From: Toxotes chatareus
Lineage: Eukaryota > Chordata > Actinopteri > Toxotidae
Length of the DNA: 64,000 nt
NCBI GenBank assembly: GCA_016801885.1
Contig: CM028884.1
Location: 4,050,501 to 4,114,500, forward strand
Direction: 5' to 3'
This document shows, in pieces, positions 37,175 to 48,772 of this stretch. Under the pieces are notes generated by a model. That model was given only the letters and a program-made list of their open reading frames with translations. It had not been told where the DNA came from and ran no database searches. The translations under genes and the position numbers were made by a program. The first letter of the stretch is position 1, and each line of letters opens with the position of its first letter.

Positions 37175-39061
37175 CTGGAGGAGAAGAGCAGATCAAGAGC
37201 CAAAATTACATGAATTAGAGAATGCAATAGTTGACTGAGTTTTTTTTTTTTGACAAAGTTGTTCCTTTTTTTGGTTCCAAAAATGTGAGCAATGTCAAAA
37301 ACACTCTTCCCTATTCTGACCCCCCCACCCTTTAACCACTTACTGTATTTTATTCTTACAACAAGTTTTTTCCTGCACATCTCTCTAAGTCTAGTTGTTT
37401 TCTTCTCTCAGACAGCCACCCCCTTCGGCTATCTCTCTCTCACTCCGTCTGTTTCACTGATGCAGATGTTCTCATTAGCGGCAGAACCACAGGGAGAGTC
37501 ACTACATCACTAGGAAACTCCTCTCTCTGTTTTTCCACACATCATCCGAGTACTCATTTGTCCCATCACTTCCTGTCAAAACTTTACCTCTTACCTCCCC
37601 TCTTCAACAAACTTTCATCCTTGGATTCCTAAATGAAAAATCAATTTTCTTATTCGTCTTTCTTTTAATCTTTGTCCACTTATCTCACCCATTCTTCTGA
37701 AATTCTTCAGTGTATGTCCAGATTTTTAGAAAAAAAAAAATAAACAGTATATATACATATTTGTTTTGTACAAATACCCGCCTCACAAGTTTTTAGCAAT
37801 AGGTCTGTACAAAAAACAGTTTGTCTCAAAATGTGGTCACTGCACAGCAAAGGATGAGCCCTGAGCTCTATCCAAATCTATTGGTACATTTCTGTTTAAC
37901 TCAGGGAGGTGTCATGATATCTGTGACAGACAAAAATCTGTTTTCATTCCCACTATCCACTGACATGTTTTGTTGTTATTTACCTTAATAATTAGACAGG
38001 TTGTGTCCAGGTTATGGAAAATCATCTATACACACAATTGTCACTACTGCAAATATTGTGAGACATCCCATTTAAGCAGCAAAAATGAAAAGAGACTGCC
38101 CTCCTGTAAAAAAAACGAGCCCATAGGTCGTCCAAAGGCCATAGTAATTATGAAAGGAGAAAAGGTCATGTGATCCCACGGAATGGACTTTACATAGCAC
38201 GCCAATTTTGGGGACGTCACTTGTAATTTCTGGGCATTTTTAACTTTTTGCCTGTTATTTAATGGCGTTTTGATTAGGGTTAGGGGGAGAGTCAGAGGCT
38301 AGTCAGTGGAGAAATGGTGCGGTGTGAAATGACACACACAAAGAGCAAAAAAGGCACAGTGGTAACACACACACACACAACAGATACAGTATCAGTACAG
38401 TACAGTAAGATTTTTTTTTTTTTTCTGAGTGATGTTAGTACAGACAGTTAATAACTCTTAGCTTAATAACCAAGACAAATCCATGCACCGTACCCTAAAA
38501 TAGAAAAGTAATTTAAAAGTATTTTCCTAATCTATTAATTCATCACTGTGATTTTAGAAAGCAGAATTCTGTGTGATATGAAAGAAATGCCACCAAGAAG
38601 CAGAACAAACCCAGAAAATACAGCAACAGCAAAAGGCGAATTTGAATGTAAAGGCTCAACACATATCCCAAATCATTTTCTCTTATTCATCTGATTCTCA
38701 CTCTCCCTTCTTTTTGTTTTTCCTTCCATACCTTGTTTTTCCTTCACAGTTTAGTAGCGCCATATGAATCTGAGGAGAAAGCCTTGCATTCTTTGAGCAA
38801 AATAAAAATTCCCCTCACTCAATCCACCTGTTGTTAGCAATTATGGAATATACAAATTGCACACACGGCCTCTCTCCTGAATATACACATAGCTCAGAGA
38901 AACAAGGTATTTCTCCAGGGCAATTCCTCCGCGCCTAATAAGAGAGTTTTTCATTGTTTTCTGTTATTCACACTTCAGCTGCTTCTCAAGGTATTCCGAG
39001 TTTTTGCTCTGTGATTCCTGCAAAACCACACAAAGATGTGTGCTTGAAAATTGTGTGCACG

Positions 39062-39063
39062 TA

Positions 39064-39112
<49 letters not shown>
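39062..39112. repeat. (CACG)n/(CA)n compound microsatellite
   Basis: About five ACGC units, then a CA run of about 30 bases. Confidence 0.94.
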
Positions 39113-39114
<2 letters not shown>

Positions 39115-39740
39115 CATTGGTGTTCTGCAGACAGTTCATTTCTCATCCAAATGCTACTTGGTTCTGTTGCTCATTTTCCTGCCTCTGCTTTCATCCACGA
39201 CTGAAAAAGGACCCACCAATAGACACACAGACACACACACTTAGAAATGATATGGCTTACGAACATGGCTTATACATGTTGCTTGTTTGACAAACAAATA
39301 TGCTACATACAAAGTAGGCTAATGGAACAAAGACAGGAAAGAAAAGAAAGTAAGTAGAAATTAAAAAAGATAAAAAGATAAAATACACATTTACATGCTT
39401 ACGTGCAATCTGAATGCGTACACTGTGTAGGCATGTGTGCAAGTGTACTGTGTGTGTGCACAAGAGGAAGTCTGTGAAGTGTTCCTTTAATATTTAAGTC
39501 AAATAATTAAATAAATCTGAACTATTATGATCCTGCTCCTATTGTTTAGAAATTTGACCAAGGTTCAAATCTCGTTAACTGATATCTGATGTTGCTCGGC
39601 TTGCTAGGTTGGTTCAGTTTTTCCCCTTCTGGTTGCTATCGCCAGATATAGTAATTTCAAGTAAAACATTATGTTCCTCATTATTAGATTCATAAACATT
39701 CAATTAAAACACATCTTTGAACCGTACTGTATAATTATCA

Positions 39741-39873
39741 GTAACAAAATACTTGGTAACATGTTACAGAAATGTGGTTACTTTTCTCTGTAACATGTGG
39801 CATGAGGGGTTACAATTTGAAATCCAGTTATTACATTGCAGTTACATTTTTATAGTAACTTGCCCAACACTGT
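39741..39873. repeat. Dispersed repeat fragment ('GTAAC...TTGCCCAACACTG')
   Basis: The run of GTAAC/GTTAC words (GTAACAAAATACTTGGTAAC, TGTTACAGAAATGTGGTTAC) ending AGTAACTTGCCCAACACTG is a pattern I recognise from abundant fish DNA elements. No intact ends were identified. Confidence 0.5.
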
Positions 39874-40839
39874 CTATATGTCACTGAGTGGTTTCGAATC
39901 CCAACAAAGAGTAATGTACCAACGTCACTGTAAGAAACAGTTAATAATGTCAGCCTTCCATCTGGCTAACCTCCTGTGTACCCACCCACACAGATACTCG
40001 ACCAATCAAATTACAGGACTGACAGCTTACAGGAAATAAAAGTTACATCTTTTTATTTCTAGTCAGTATAGATAAATAAAAAAGGAGGAGTCCTATACTA
40101 ATTTCTCCACAGAAAATGAGACTTTAAAGGGCCTGAAAACAGCTCGCACTGGTTAGGACTGAGCGAAATCTGAATCAACGGCTGATGATAGCTGGTGGTA
40201 GTTTGCTAATGTCACCAGGTCACTGTCAGTCAAATCTGATCAAACCACACCCACACAGACCTGAAGATGCAGATCAGCTTTTTTTAACTCTTACCTATTG
40301 ATGTTATTTTCCTACCTTTAAATTTGAATGCTACTTATTTAGTCGTGACTGTTCAGTGTTCTAGAAAAGTACTTGCCAAGGTTTCAGAGGCTTTAAACCT
40401 TCCCTCTGTTCACACAGACCCATAATTTATGTGGGTGTGTATGATTGTGTATGATTACAAGCATCAGGAATAGATCCATGCGTGTATTTCCATTTTGGCA
40501 GTGTCATCCTAATTCTCTGAGCACAAGACAATCTGAGACATAGTTTTAGTCACAATAGCCCAGCCCCTCAATCCTCTTAAGGCAGCTTTGTTTTGCTCAT
40601 TCGCTGTCTGCTGGGAATTGTGTTTGTTAATGTCAGACCGGGAGCTGTAATCCCACCCCCAACCCTCACCCTCTCGCTCCCCAAATCTCATTATTAATCC
40701 CAGTGCCTCGATTATCTACATGTTTTTCCCTCAATCTTGGACCATAATCTGTTTGTGTGTGTGTGTTTGTATGGGTTGCGGTGAGGGTCATATCTCAAAG
40801 CCTCTGGAACAGAACGCTATCCTGCAGCAATTCTGTCTT

Positions 40840-41160
40840 GTATTAACTCTTATCTTGTCTACATATATTATTTCTTCGCCTTTCACTTCTCTTCTTTTGT
40901 GCTCTTTCTTCTTTTCTACTCTTCTCTGTTTCCATTTTCCTTCATTATTTCCTCTTTTCTCTCCCTGCACTGAACCTTTTTCCCTACTTCTCTTCCTCTG
41001 GTCTCCTTTTCCTTTCTTTTACCTATGTTTTTTGTCTTCAGCTTTCCTGTTTTTCTTTTTCTCTTTTCCTTTTCATCACCTTTTCTCACTGCCCTGTTCT
41101 TGATTTCCATCATTTCTCTGCTATCTTCTTTCTTCGCCCTTCTATGCAGATTTTCTCCAT
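40840..41160 (+). repeat. Pyrimidine-rich low-complexity region
   Basis: The plus strand is mostly C and T (TCTTCTTTTCTACTC-type words). It explains a long Ser/Phe/Leu ORF and its Lys/Arg/Glu mirror. It is antisense to the cadherin gene, so the transcript is purine-rich here. Confidence 0.75.
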
Positions 41161-41844
41161 CCCTGACTTGCCATGTCTCACCTCCTCTCCTCTCCTGAAC
41201 CTGGAGAATCACACAGCAGATGTTACGGAGCTCAGGTACTATAGTGTGACTGAAAATGTGACAATCATGCAGCATCAGTGTCTCTGGGTTGACAACTTTG
41301 CCTGCTTTGCCTTGTTCTCTCCTTGTCATCTTTTGGCTGATACTTCACAAAGAAACATTTTTTGCTCTTCCATTCTGGCCCACATTCACTTTTCATAAAA
41401 GACGTGTAGCTCGATTGAGACAGCGGAAGCTGCAATTATCCCCAGATTTAAGCCATGTTCACAGTTTTGTATTGTATAACAGCAGCACTAAATGAAACAC
41501 CATTTTCACCTGTTCAACAAAAGAGTTCCCCCCCTCGTTAGGGCAGGCACTTAGAACAATGTGACCAATGTAAAATGTAAAATCCCAGTGCCAGTAAAGG
41601 TCATCTTTTATGAGTTTAAAAGTCTCACAGTTAAGGTGCTTTTGGGCCTGAAATAAAAATAGATCTGCATCCAGGAGTGCACGTACATCCCCACATTAGT
41701 GGTTTGTACTTTACCCTGTACCCTGTTGTCTATCAACATGTTGTAGGATGTCCAGGTAGGAAGAGGAGGAGGTATCAAGACAAGTAAAACAGTGTAAGCA
41801 CAGTAATCAAAGGTCCTTGCAAAGCCTACAGGACTGAAGCTGCC

Positions 41845-42025
41845 AGAGGTGGAAAGTAGCTAAGTACATTTACTCAAGTACTATACTTAAGTAGGAGTTA
41901 CTCGTACTTAACTTGAGTATTTACATTTGTTGCTACTTTATAAATATTGAACTGTTTACTCCATTTCATTTGTCTGGCACCTTTAATTACTAGTTACTTT
42001 ACAGATCAACACTGTCATGTCAAAA
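41845..42025 (+). repeat. Dispersed teleost repeat ('GGTGGAAAGTA.CTAAGTACATTTACTCAAGTACT')
   Basis: The left part matches a very common percomorph repeat: GGTGGAAAGTAGCTAAGTAC, ATTTACTCAAGTACTATACT, GTATTTACATTTGTTGCTAC, TTTACTCCATTTCATTTGTC, TAGTTACTTTACAGATCAA, all in the usual order. No ORF is present. The right end is not defined. A family name cannot be assigned from memory. Confidence 0.65.
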
Positions 42026-42159
42026 AAACATATAATGAGCCTATAAAATACATAATTGAAGATTGAAGATTATACTTTTACACTTTGCTGTTAGGTGACC
42101 TGTATCCACAACACAATCCACAGGGTTTTCACACAACAAGACACTCGTTACTTGTTTTC

Positions 42160-42365
42160 CATGTGAGACTGTTTGACAATCTTAACATGCATATTTATTA
42201 CTGTAACCATGACAACAAAGGCCCTCTAACCTTAAACTATAATCTTTTCCTAAACCTAATCAAGTAGTTTTTGTGCCTAAAGCTAACCAAACATTGACTG
42301 TTCCACAACCTTAACTGTGTGTTTATAATATTGTTGTCATGACAACAAAGGCCCAGTGCACCTGT
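42160..42365. repeat. Probable dispersed repeat with internal ACCATGACAACAAAGGCCC duplication
   Basis: The phrase '(T/A)CATGACAACAAAGGCCC' occurs twice, at about 42208-42226 and 42335-42353. Between the copies lie CTTTTCCTAAACCTAATCAAG and GTGCCTAAAGCTAACCAAAC, the 'taacc/taaaccta...gtgcctaaacctaacc' style of a known fish repeat. It may be two tandem monomers. Confidence 0.45.
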
Positions 42366-43877
42366 CGCTTGTAAGCTCTCATGGGCCACATCTGAGAGTG
42401 AGAAAGAGCAACCTATATGGCTGTTTAGGTTGAAGTTTTTTTGGGGGGATTTAATTAATGCAAGATGTCAGACTGTTATGAAATCTGTGTGATCATGACT
42501 CATCTCGCCACATCAATTATGAAAATACAGATTCACTGGAAAAATGAAGATGATGAAACACATTCTGCACAATTCTGACAAAAGCCATGAAGTCAAAGAT
42601 TTATAAAATACAACAAGGGATAAAACAAAGAACAAAACTATAATAACAAGTGAAAACTATGATTATGTTTAACAATGCAATGGTCTGGAGGGTGTGTAAA
42701 GCTGTCAGGATGTCTGCTCCATCATTACTATGAACTGTGGGCAATAAAGGCGTCTTGATATGCAAAGCAATGCAACACTGTTTGTGGATTAGATTAACAG
42801 GGAGAGAATGACAGAAGAAAAAGTCCACATCTCTAATAATTGTGTATTTTCGTGTGAATGTGAGTTTGTGTGCGTGTGTGTAATCCAAGGATTATGTCTA
42901 ACATGGATCCAGCCAGTTGTCCTGCTCTGGTCCAGCAGTGAGCCAGATTACACGCTGGCTCCAGCCAGCCAGACTCAAATCCTGCCCTTTTCACTCACTG
43001 CTTTTAATTAAATGAAGCTGAAGGGTAAAATTAACTTCTACAAGACACAGCAAGAAAGCTTAGTGGACGAGTGCGCTATGAGACTTTATGTTCATCTGCT
43101 CTCACATATGTTTAGAGGAAGAATGTATGTGTGTGTGAGGCCAAACACACCTGTTTGTGTTGGTGCTTCAGGATTAAGAAGTATTTGAATATATTAAGCA
43201 CAGAACACCTGTAGCAGCAGCAGCTGCTATTTTTTGCTGTGATGTCTAAATTCTGTCAAGGTTTGATGCACAGTATATGTATATTTGCTTCACTGGTTTC
43301 CTCCCTGTGACTGGGAAATGTAGATGTTCCTCTAACCATTATCACTTCAAAGCTGAAATCTGAAATGTCATGTAGTAGTTGATCATAATTTCGAATGACT
43401 GCTATGTTTAGTTTCATTGCATTGTTTGGACCTTCTTCTCTGTACTTCTGTTCTTGTGGACCTGTGAAACCTCATCATTCATAGCTTGATGAAATCAAAC
43501 CTACTGTCTGAATTCAAAGTCTGCATATAGCTATGTACAGATCAAATATCTGAAAGTGTAGCCCTAGCCCGAAGATACTTTGGAAGCTGACTTGCGTGGA
43601 CGTGGGGCAGCTAAGGGTCCCTGAATGCACAGCACGCCAACCAGTGGCAGAGATTTTTAGCCAGGGTCAAAGCACTAACAATTTTTATCCTTGGTCTGTA
43701 TTATATCACATCATTATCCTTTGATATTTTTCAGGCAAGAAAGTAGCCATTTAGATTTAGAGTATGTGGTTAGTTTACCTAAATGATACCTGTTTGGAAA
43801 TTTGCTCTGCCATTTTTCGAGATGTGAGGACCTGTTTCTGCCAGTAGGGGTGGGTCTAAAGGTGCTTCTACAGAGTA

Positions 43878-44243
43878 CAGGTGGGTTTCCATCCAAATGC
43901 AGAGCAAATGTTATCCAAATTTTGAGGAATTTGGCAAAAGAAAATGTGAATGTGAATTTCCATCCTCCTCAAATGGTAAAAACCACATAGAAAACACTAT
44001 GTAAACTGTGTATTTATGATTATTTCATGTATTAATTCAAGGAAAGGAAACAGTCTCATATGTGATGTCTGATATTTTCCTCTACTACTGTTTCACATTC
44101 TTTTTGTACACCACAATTTATTCTCTCAGCTTGTTTCCATGCTTTTATCGATACTTTTCTACCTCACCTAAATGTAAAAACATCTTGTGATATTTCAAGA
44201 TTTTTTCTTGCATAAAAATGGGTGGATGGAAACAAACCTTCAG
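43878..44243. mobile_element. MITE-like element with GTTTCCATCCA terminal inverted repeats
   Basis: GTTTCCATCCA at 43885-43895 is matched by its exact reverse complement TGGATGGAAAC at 44223-44233, inside less perfect terminal inverted repeats (CAGGTGG... and ...AACCTTCAGG). The interior of about 330 bp is AT-rich and non-coding, with partly complementary halves. Size and structure fit a non-autonomous DNA transposon. No clear target duplication was identified. The right end abuts another repeat at 44244. Confidence 0.55.
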
Positions 44244-44640
44244 GTGATTCCCTGACTTTTATTCTTGTGCCATTATCAGGTTGAGATTTTTACTTTTTAG
44301 TGAAATGTCTGAGCTAGTATTGGATGTACTGCCATGAAATTTGGTACAGACAGCCATTATAAACTGAGAATAAACCCTGAGGCCTCTGATGCTCCTCTGA
44401 CTTCTCATCTAGTGTCACCATAAGCTAAATGTTCTCAATAATCCAGTCAAATATCTAAAAATCTACTGAGTGGATAGGCACAAATCTTTGTATAGACAGT
44501 TCCAAGACTATGTATCCTTTTTTCCTCTGGCACCACCAGTTGGCATTTCTGGCTTAGGTTGAAATGTCTTTTGGATGGGTTTTCATGAAATTTAGTACAG
44601 ACATTTATTTGCCCCTCAGGATGAATTGAAATCCCTTTTG
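44244..44640 (+). repeat. Dispersed teleost repeat, 'ATTGGATG...TGCCATGAAATTTGGTACAGACA' family
   Basis: Two tandem-like copies of the phrase 'CCATGAAATTTGGTACAGACA / TCATGAAATTTAGTACAGACA' (about 44331 and 44583) sit among GATTCCCTGACTTTT, GAGTGGATAGGCACAAATC and TGGCACCACCAGTTGGC. I recognise these in order from an abundant fish repeat. Non-coding and diverged. It is read here in the orientation opposite to the related 50594-50832 fragment. Confidence 0.6.
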
Positions 44641-45075
44641 TGATCCATTAAAGTGTAAAATACTATCAATGTGTTTTTAAATGTAGATAGTTTTGTATCA
44701 TTAAAAGGAAAAGGTCTTTGGGGAAATATATATCTGTGAACTGAAGGGGCATGTTGGTGTCTATGTTTGACAGACAGCAGCTGGCAGGGTGCCATACTGC
44801 CGGTGTTCACCATAGGGAACAAGAGACAAAGTAAACAAACTTGCAGTGTAGCTCCGAGTCATGGGCAGACAATGTGTTGTAGCAGTGACTTTGAATAGTA
44901 ATGACCATAACAGTATCCAACCAGACTGAAGTGACATTTCCAGGTAAGTTAACATGTTGTCTAATATGCTGCAGCTGAGCTGCTAATTAGCTGTAGAGCC
45001 TGCAAACTGAAGTTACCAGTGCACTATTCACTCATTCAGCAAGCTAAGGCGCAGAACAAGACGCATGTTCATGTT

Positions 45076-45432
45076 AGCTGTCACGATTTCGATCTGTCCA
45101 CAGGATGTCCCCTTTCCATCTGCTCATCTGTTTTCAATCCTCAATCACCTGTGCGTCCTTGACCATTCACACAGCTGAACCTGGTTGCCTCATCATCTCT
45201 GTCTGTATGCATATATCTGCTATTGTCATCAGTTCATTGCCAGTTTGTCTGTGTCTGGATTCGCTGGATTCGCTAGTGCTACTTTGCTGTTTGGATTAGA
45301 CTGCCTATCTGCATGATTATTGGCTGTCTACCTGTTAGCCTATTTTATCTTCATTAAAGTTCCTTTATTGCAACCAGCCAGCCTTTGAGTCTGTGTTTGG
45401 GTCCTCTCTGCCTGTGTTGCTACAGCTGTCAC
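45076..45432 (+). mobile_element. Solo-LTR-like or terminal-repeat element flanked by AGCTGTCAC direct repeats
   Basis: The nine-base word AGCTGTCAC occurs at both ends (45076-45084 and 45424-45432). In between, a CT-rich non-coding unit of about 340 bp has ATTAAAGTTCCTTTATTGC near the right side, followed by a segment 'CCAGCCTTTGAGTCTGTGTTTGGGTCC', wording seen at the 3' end of many fish LTR-like repeats that begin TGTCAC. The direct repeats could be a target duplication or part of the element ends. A partial relative may begin at about 63869. Confidence 0.42.
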
Positions 45433-46599
45433 ATTAGTAAATTAGACAAGGAGACTTTAGCAAGTAAGCTAAAGTGGGTTGTTCTTCAGGGTCTGTGGCT
45501 CTTGTTTTGCACAGCAGGCTGCTCTATGGCTCAGTGTGAAAGTCTGCCAGAATGCTGACGTTAAGCAAGATTTCATTGGCTATCTCAAAATAAAGCCTCC
45601 GTCTATGTAGAAGGATGCTGGAACAGTATTCTGCCATCATGGAAACAAAAAGGATAAAATATCTTTTTGTCTGATTCCCTTTCTGGAAAGCAAATGTCAA
45701 AGCTAAAATTATAATATGTGGCTCGCATTTCAGATGAATTCACCTTGTCAGCTAACCTCACTAGCCTTCAGTGTGTATTATGTTTGGCATTAGTCTGGTT
45801 TGCTGGCTACTTCCCCCACTTAGAGCAGCAATGTACAGAAAAAGATTTCAGCTTTATTCTTGAACCATTGCAAGAGTGAGAACTGACTCTTAATTTCATC
45901 ATAACATTCAAATTCTGCATGGAGTAAAAGTTGAGACAGTGATAAAAGCTTGGTGTTTCATTTAATTGGTTGCAAAGAGCCCTTCACTTCCACCATTAAA
46001 GATCTGAGCCTGAGGATACATAGAGCATCAGCCTGAATTACACAAAGTTAAACAGGGTCATCATGTCTCCTCTACCACTAGAAGCACCAAAGAGCTTATT
46101 TCGTCATCATGTTTGCAGTTAAAAGGATTTGTTGAAACGCTCTTACTCCACTTTTGGCCTTGTTTACAGAGTGATATATGCTAATGAGGACACTTTCCTT
46201 CAGTTCACTTGTTTGCCAGGGATTCGAAACAAGAACTGGCAGTATGTGACAGCTAACATGCTAGATATTTCATCTAGTACGAGGCTGTGAAAGGTTTGAT
46301 TCTATTTATAACGCAACAGAAGCAAACAAGAGCTGTATTTTGAGTTAGACTCTGCCAAGAATATTCTGAAAATCAAATTTTTCATCTGTACGTCAGACAC
46401 CATAACAGTGGAAAGGCCAGGCAGTTAAACCCTGTCAGGGAAATACAGCAACTGTGTCTGCACCTGCTGAGCCCTCATAGACTAAATGTTATCAACCAGA
46501 ATGATGCAAAACCTAAGCATGGTCCCCTGGCAGCATGTCCTTATATATTAGGAAAAGTCTGGGGAATATGGTGAAGTTTTCACAATGAAAAATTTGACG

Positions 46600-48580
46600 A
46601 AGGAATGCAAAGTCTTTGAACTGATGAAGTCCAGTGAGAAACGACATTGCCTGTCCAGTCCCGCTTTACAGAGACTGGAGACTTAAAACTGGCATCCAGA
46701 CACTGTAATTTTGGTGTTAGGTGATTTCAACCATGTCAACCTAAGGAGAGCATTGCAGAGGTGTAGAGAATAGAAGTTTTACAGCTCTCTGGGGTCAGAA
46801 AATACTCAGTCAGTGCTTTTGTGTACAGACTGTAATGAGAGCTGCCCTTGGACAGTCAGACCACAACACTGTTTTTCTCAATCCCAAGTATCATCAGTGA
46901 CTGAAAGCCACCCTGCAGGAGGTCTATCAGACAATACTACCCCCACCCACCATCAAGGCATGTGCTGAGTTTCTTACTACAACTGACTGGACTGTATTGA
47001 AGGAAGCACATAACGATCTCAACTCTTTTTCTGGCGTTGTCACATTTTCCATTTCATTTGTTGAAGACGTATGTGTTCCATCCAAGCCTGTAATGGTTTA
47101 CTGTAATGATGAGCCATGGTTGTTACAGATATTAAAACAGTGTGGAGGAAGAGAAACACAGCTTTCATATCAGATGACAAAAATCTTTAGAAGATATCTA
47201 AGTGTGAATTTCAAAAGGCAGTAGAGAAAGGTAAAACAGAACATGAAGACAGGCTAGAAAACAAGCTTAACACTAAGAACAGCAGAGGGCTATGGCAGGA
47301 ATTTCAATTTCAAGTAATTAATTATAAAACAAATCATGTCACCCCAGACAGTGAACCTAACCTGCCTGATGAGTTGAATAACTTCTGTTGCAGGTTTGAT
47401 ACTAAAGCAGATCCACAATCTTGTTCTGTTAGTGTATCTGAGCTTGCTGCTTCGCCATCTTTAATCAGGGAGCATGAGGTTAGAAACCTGCTGCGCAGAC
47501 AAAACAGTAGGAAGGCTGCAGGCCCTGATCTGGGATCATCTGCTACACTGAAATATTGAGCACATAAAGTTGCCCCTATTTTAACGGATATTTTATTCTG
47601 GTCCCTTACACAGTAGAGGGCCCCAGCATGTTTTAAGTCAGATGTGATTGTGCCTGTGCCTAAGAAACCCAACTCTAGCTGCATGAAAGACCACAAACCT
47701 GTTGCTTTGACATCTATTATCATGACAAACTTTGAACGCCTGTAACCAACTCAAACATTAGTAACGCAAACAACCTGGAATTAAATGTTTCCAAAACCAA
47801 GGAATAAGTAGAGGACTTTTGCAGGAGCTGTGGGGATCACCTATCCTTGGTCATCAACAGCACTGAAATTCAACAAGGGGTGTCCTACAAATTCCTGGGA
47901 GTGACTGTCTCCTCCATGGTGGGACAGTTTTATCAAGCAGCAGTGGAAAGCATCCTTACCTACACAAAACTGTGTGGTTTGGCAGCTTGTCAACTGCTGA
48001 CAGAGGACAAAGTGATGCATACTGCATCCGGAAATATTGGATACGTTCTCCCATCACTGGAGGAAATCTATAAGGCTAGATTACAAAAGAAGGACCTTAA
48101 AGTTCTAAAGAACCCCTTTTTAATTTCCTTACTTTTCACAAAAGATGAATCACTAAGAGCAGAACATCCAGGCTCCAGAATAGCACATATCCTAAAGCTG
48201 TCCACCTCCTTAACACTCTAAACTTAGCACCAGAGGCCACTTGGCATGTTTAAATAATTTTATAATAAAGCAGATGTGGTATTTTCTTATTTTCATTTTT
48301 TTTTCATTACAGGTGAAGCACTTTTATCTAGTGGGTCATTTGACGTTGCAGATAATTCCGCTACTGATGCTAGTGTTTTATCTGTGGTCTTCTTATGTGT
48401 TGGGTTTTATTTTGCCAATTTGTTTCATGCTTTTGTGAATATTTTGGATTTTATCTGCTTTATACTTGTTTAACATACAAATGAATCATTCTGCTATTTC
48501 TTTTTCTGTCTTTAAGCGACCTTACTAAGACAAATTCCAATCAATCAGTGCTGATATGAAAATAAATGATTGAATATTGA
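46600..48580 (+). pseudogene. Decayed L2/Rex-type LINE with endonuclease and RT remnants, central RT deleted
   Basis: Plus-strand motifs occur in element order but in shifting frames. VLGDFN (46714-46731) and LGQSDHN (46847-46867) come from the AP endonuclease. A segment ending TTDW(T)V(L)KEA, then EDVCVPSKPVMVY (about 46980-47105), follows. RKAAGPD is at 47509-47529, a frameshifted V(I)VPVPKK...DHKPVALTS stretch at about 47640-47715, then LNVSKTKE (about 47783) and SYKFLGVTVSS followed by LEEIYKARL (in 47847-48221). The jump from the ALTS motif straight to LNVSKTKE means the RT catalytic core (YxDD block) is missing. The left boundary is vague. The right end may run through an AT-rich 3' UTR to about 48580. 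It is not functional. Confidence 0.75.
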
Positions 48581-48667
48581 AGTACTGATGTTCTTTTGAG
48601 AGGAAAGGGAGGCCCTACCCTCTATTGGTGTGGTGTTCCTAATACAGTGCTCAGTGAGTGCTCAATC

Positions 48668-48772
48668 TATCTATCCATCTATCCATCTATCCATCTATCG
48701 ATCTATATATGTGTGTGTGTGTATGTGTATGTATATGTGTATGTGTATGTGTATGTGTGTGTCTACACACAC
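48668..48772. repeat. (CTATCCAT)n and (GTATGT)n compound microsatellite
   Basis: Four CTATCCAT-type units lead into a GT/GTAT tract that ends in ACACAC. It lies just downstream of the LINE remnant, and a poly-T run follows at 48775-48787. Confidence 0.9.

Noticed and set aside
40720..41329. Open frames of 127 (+) and 137 (-) codons
   Set aside because: Both are produced by a CT-rich block; compositions are Ser/Phe/Leu and Lys/Arg/Glu with no domain and no splice or start context.
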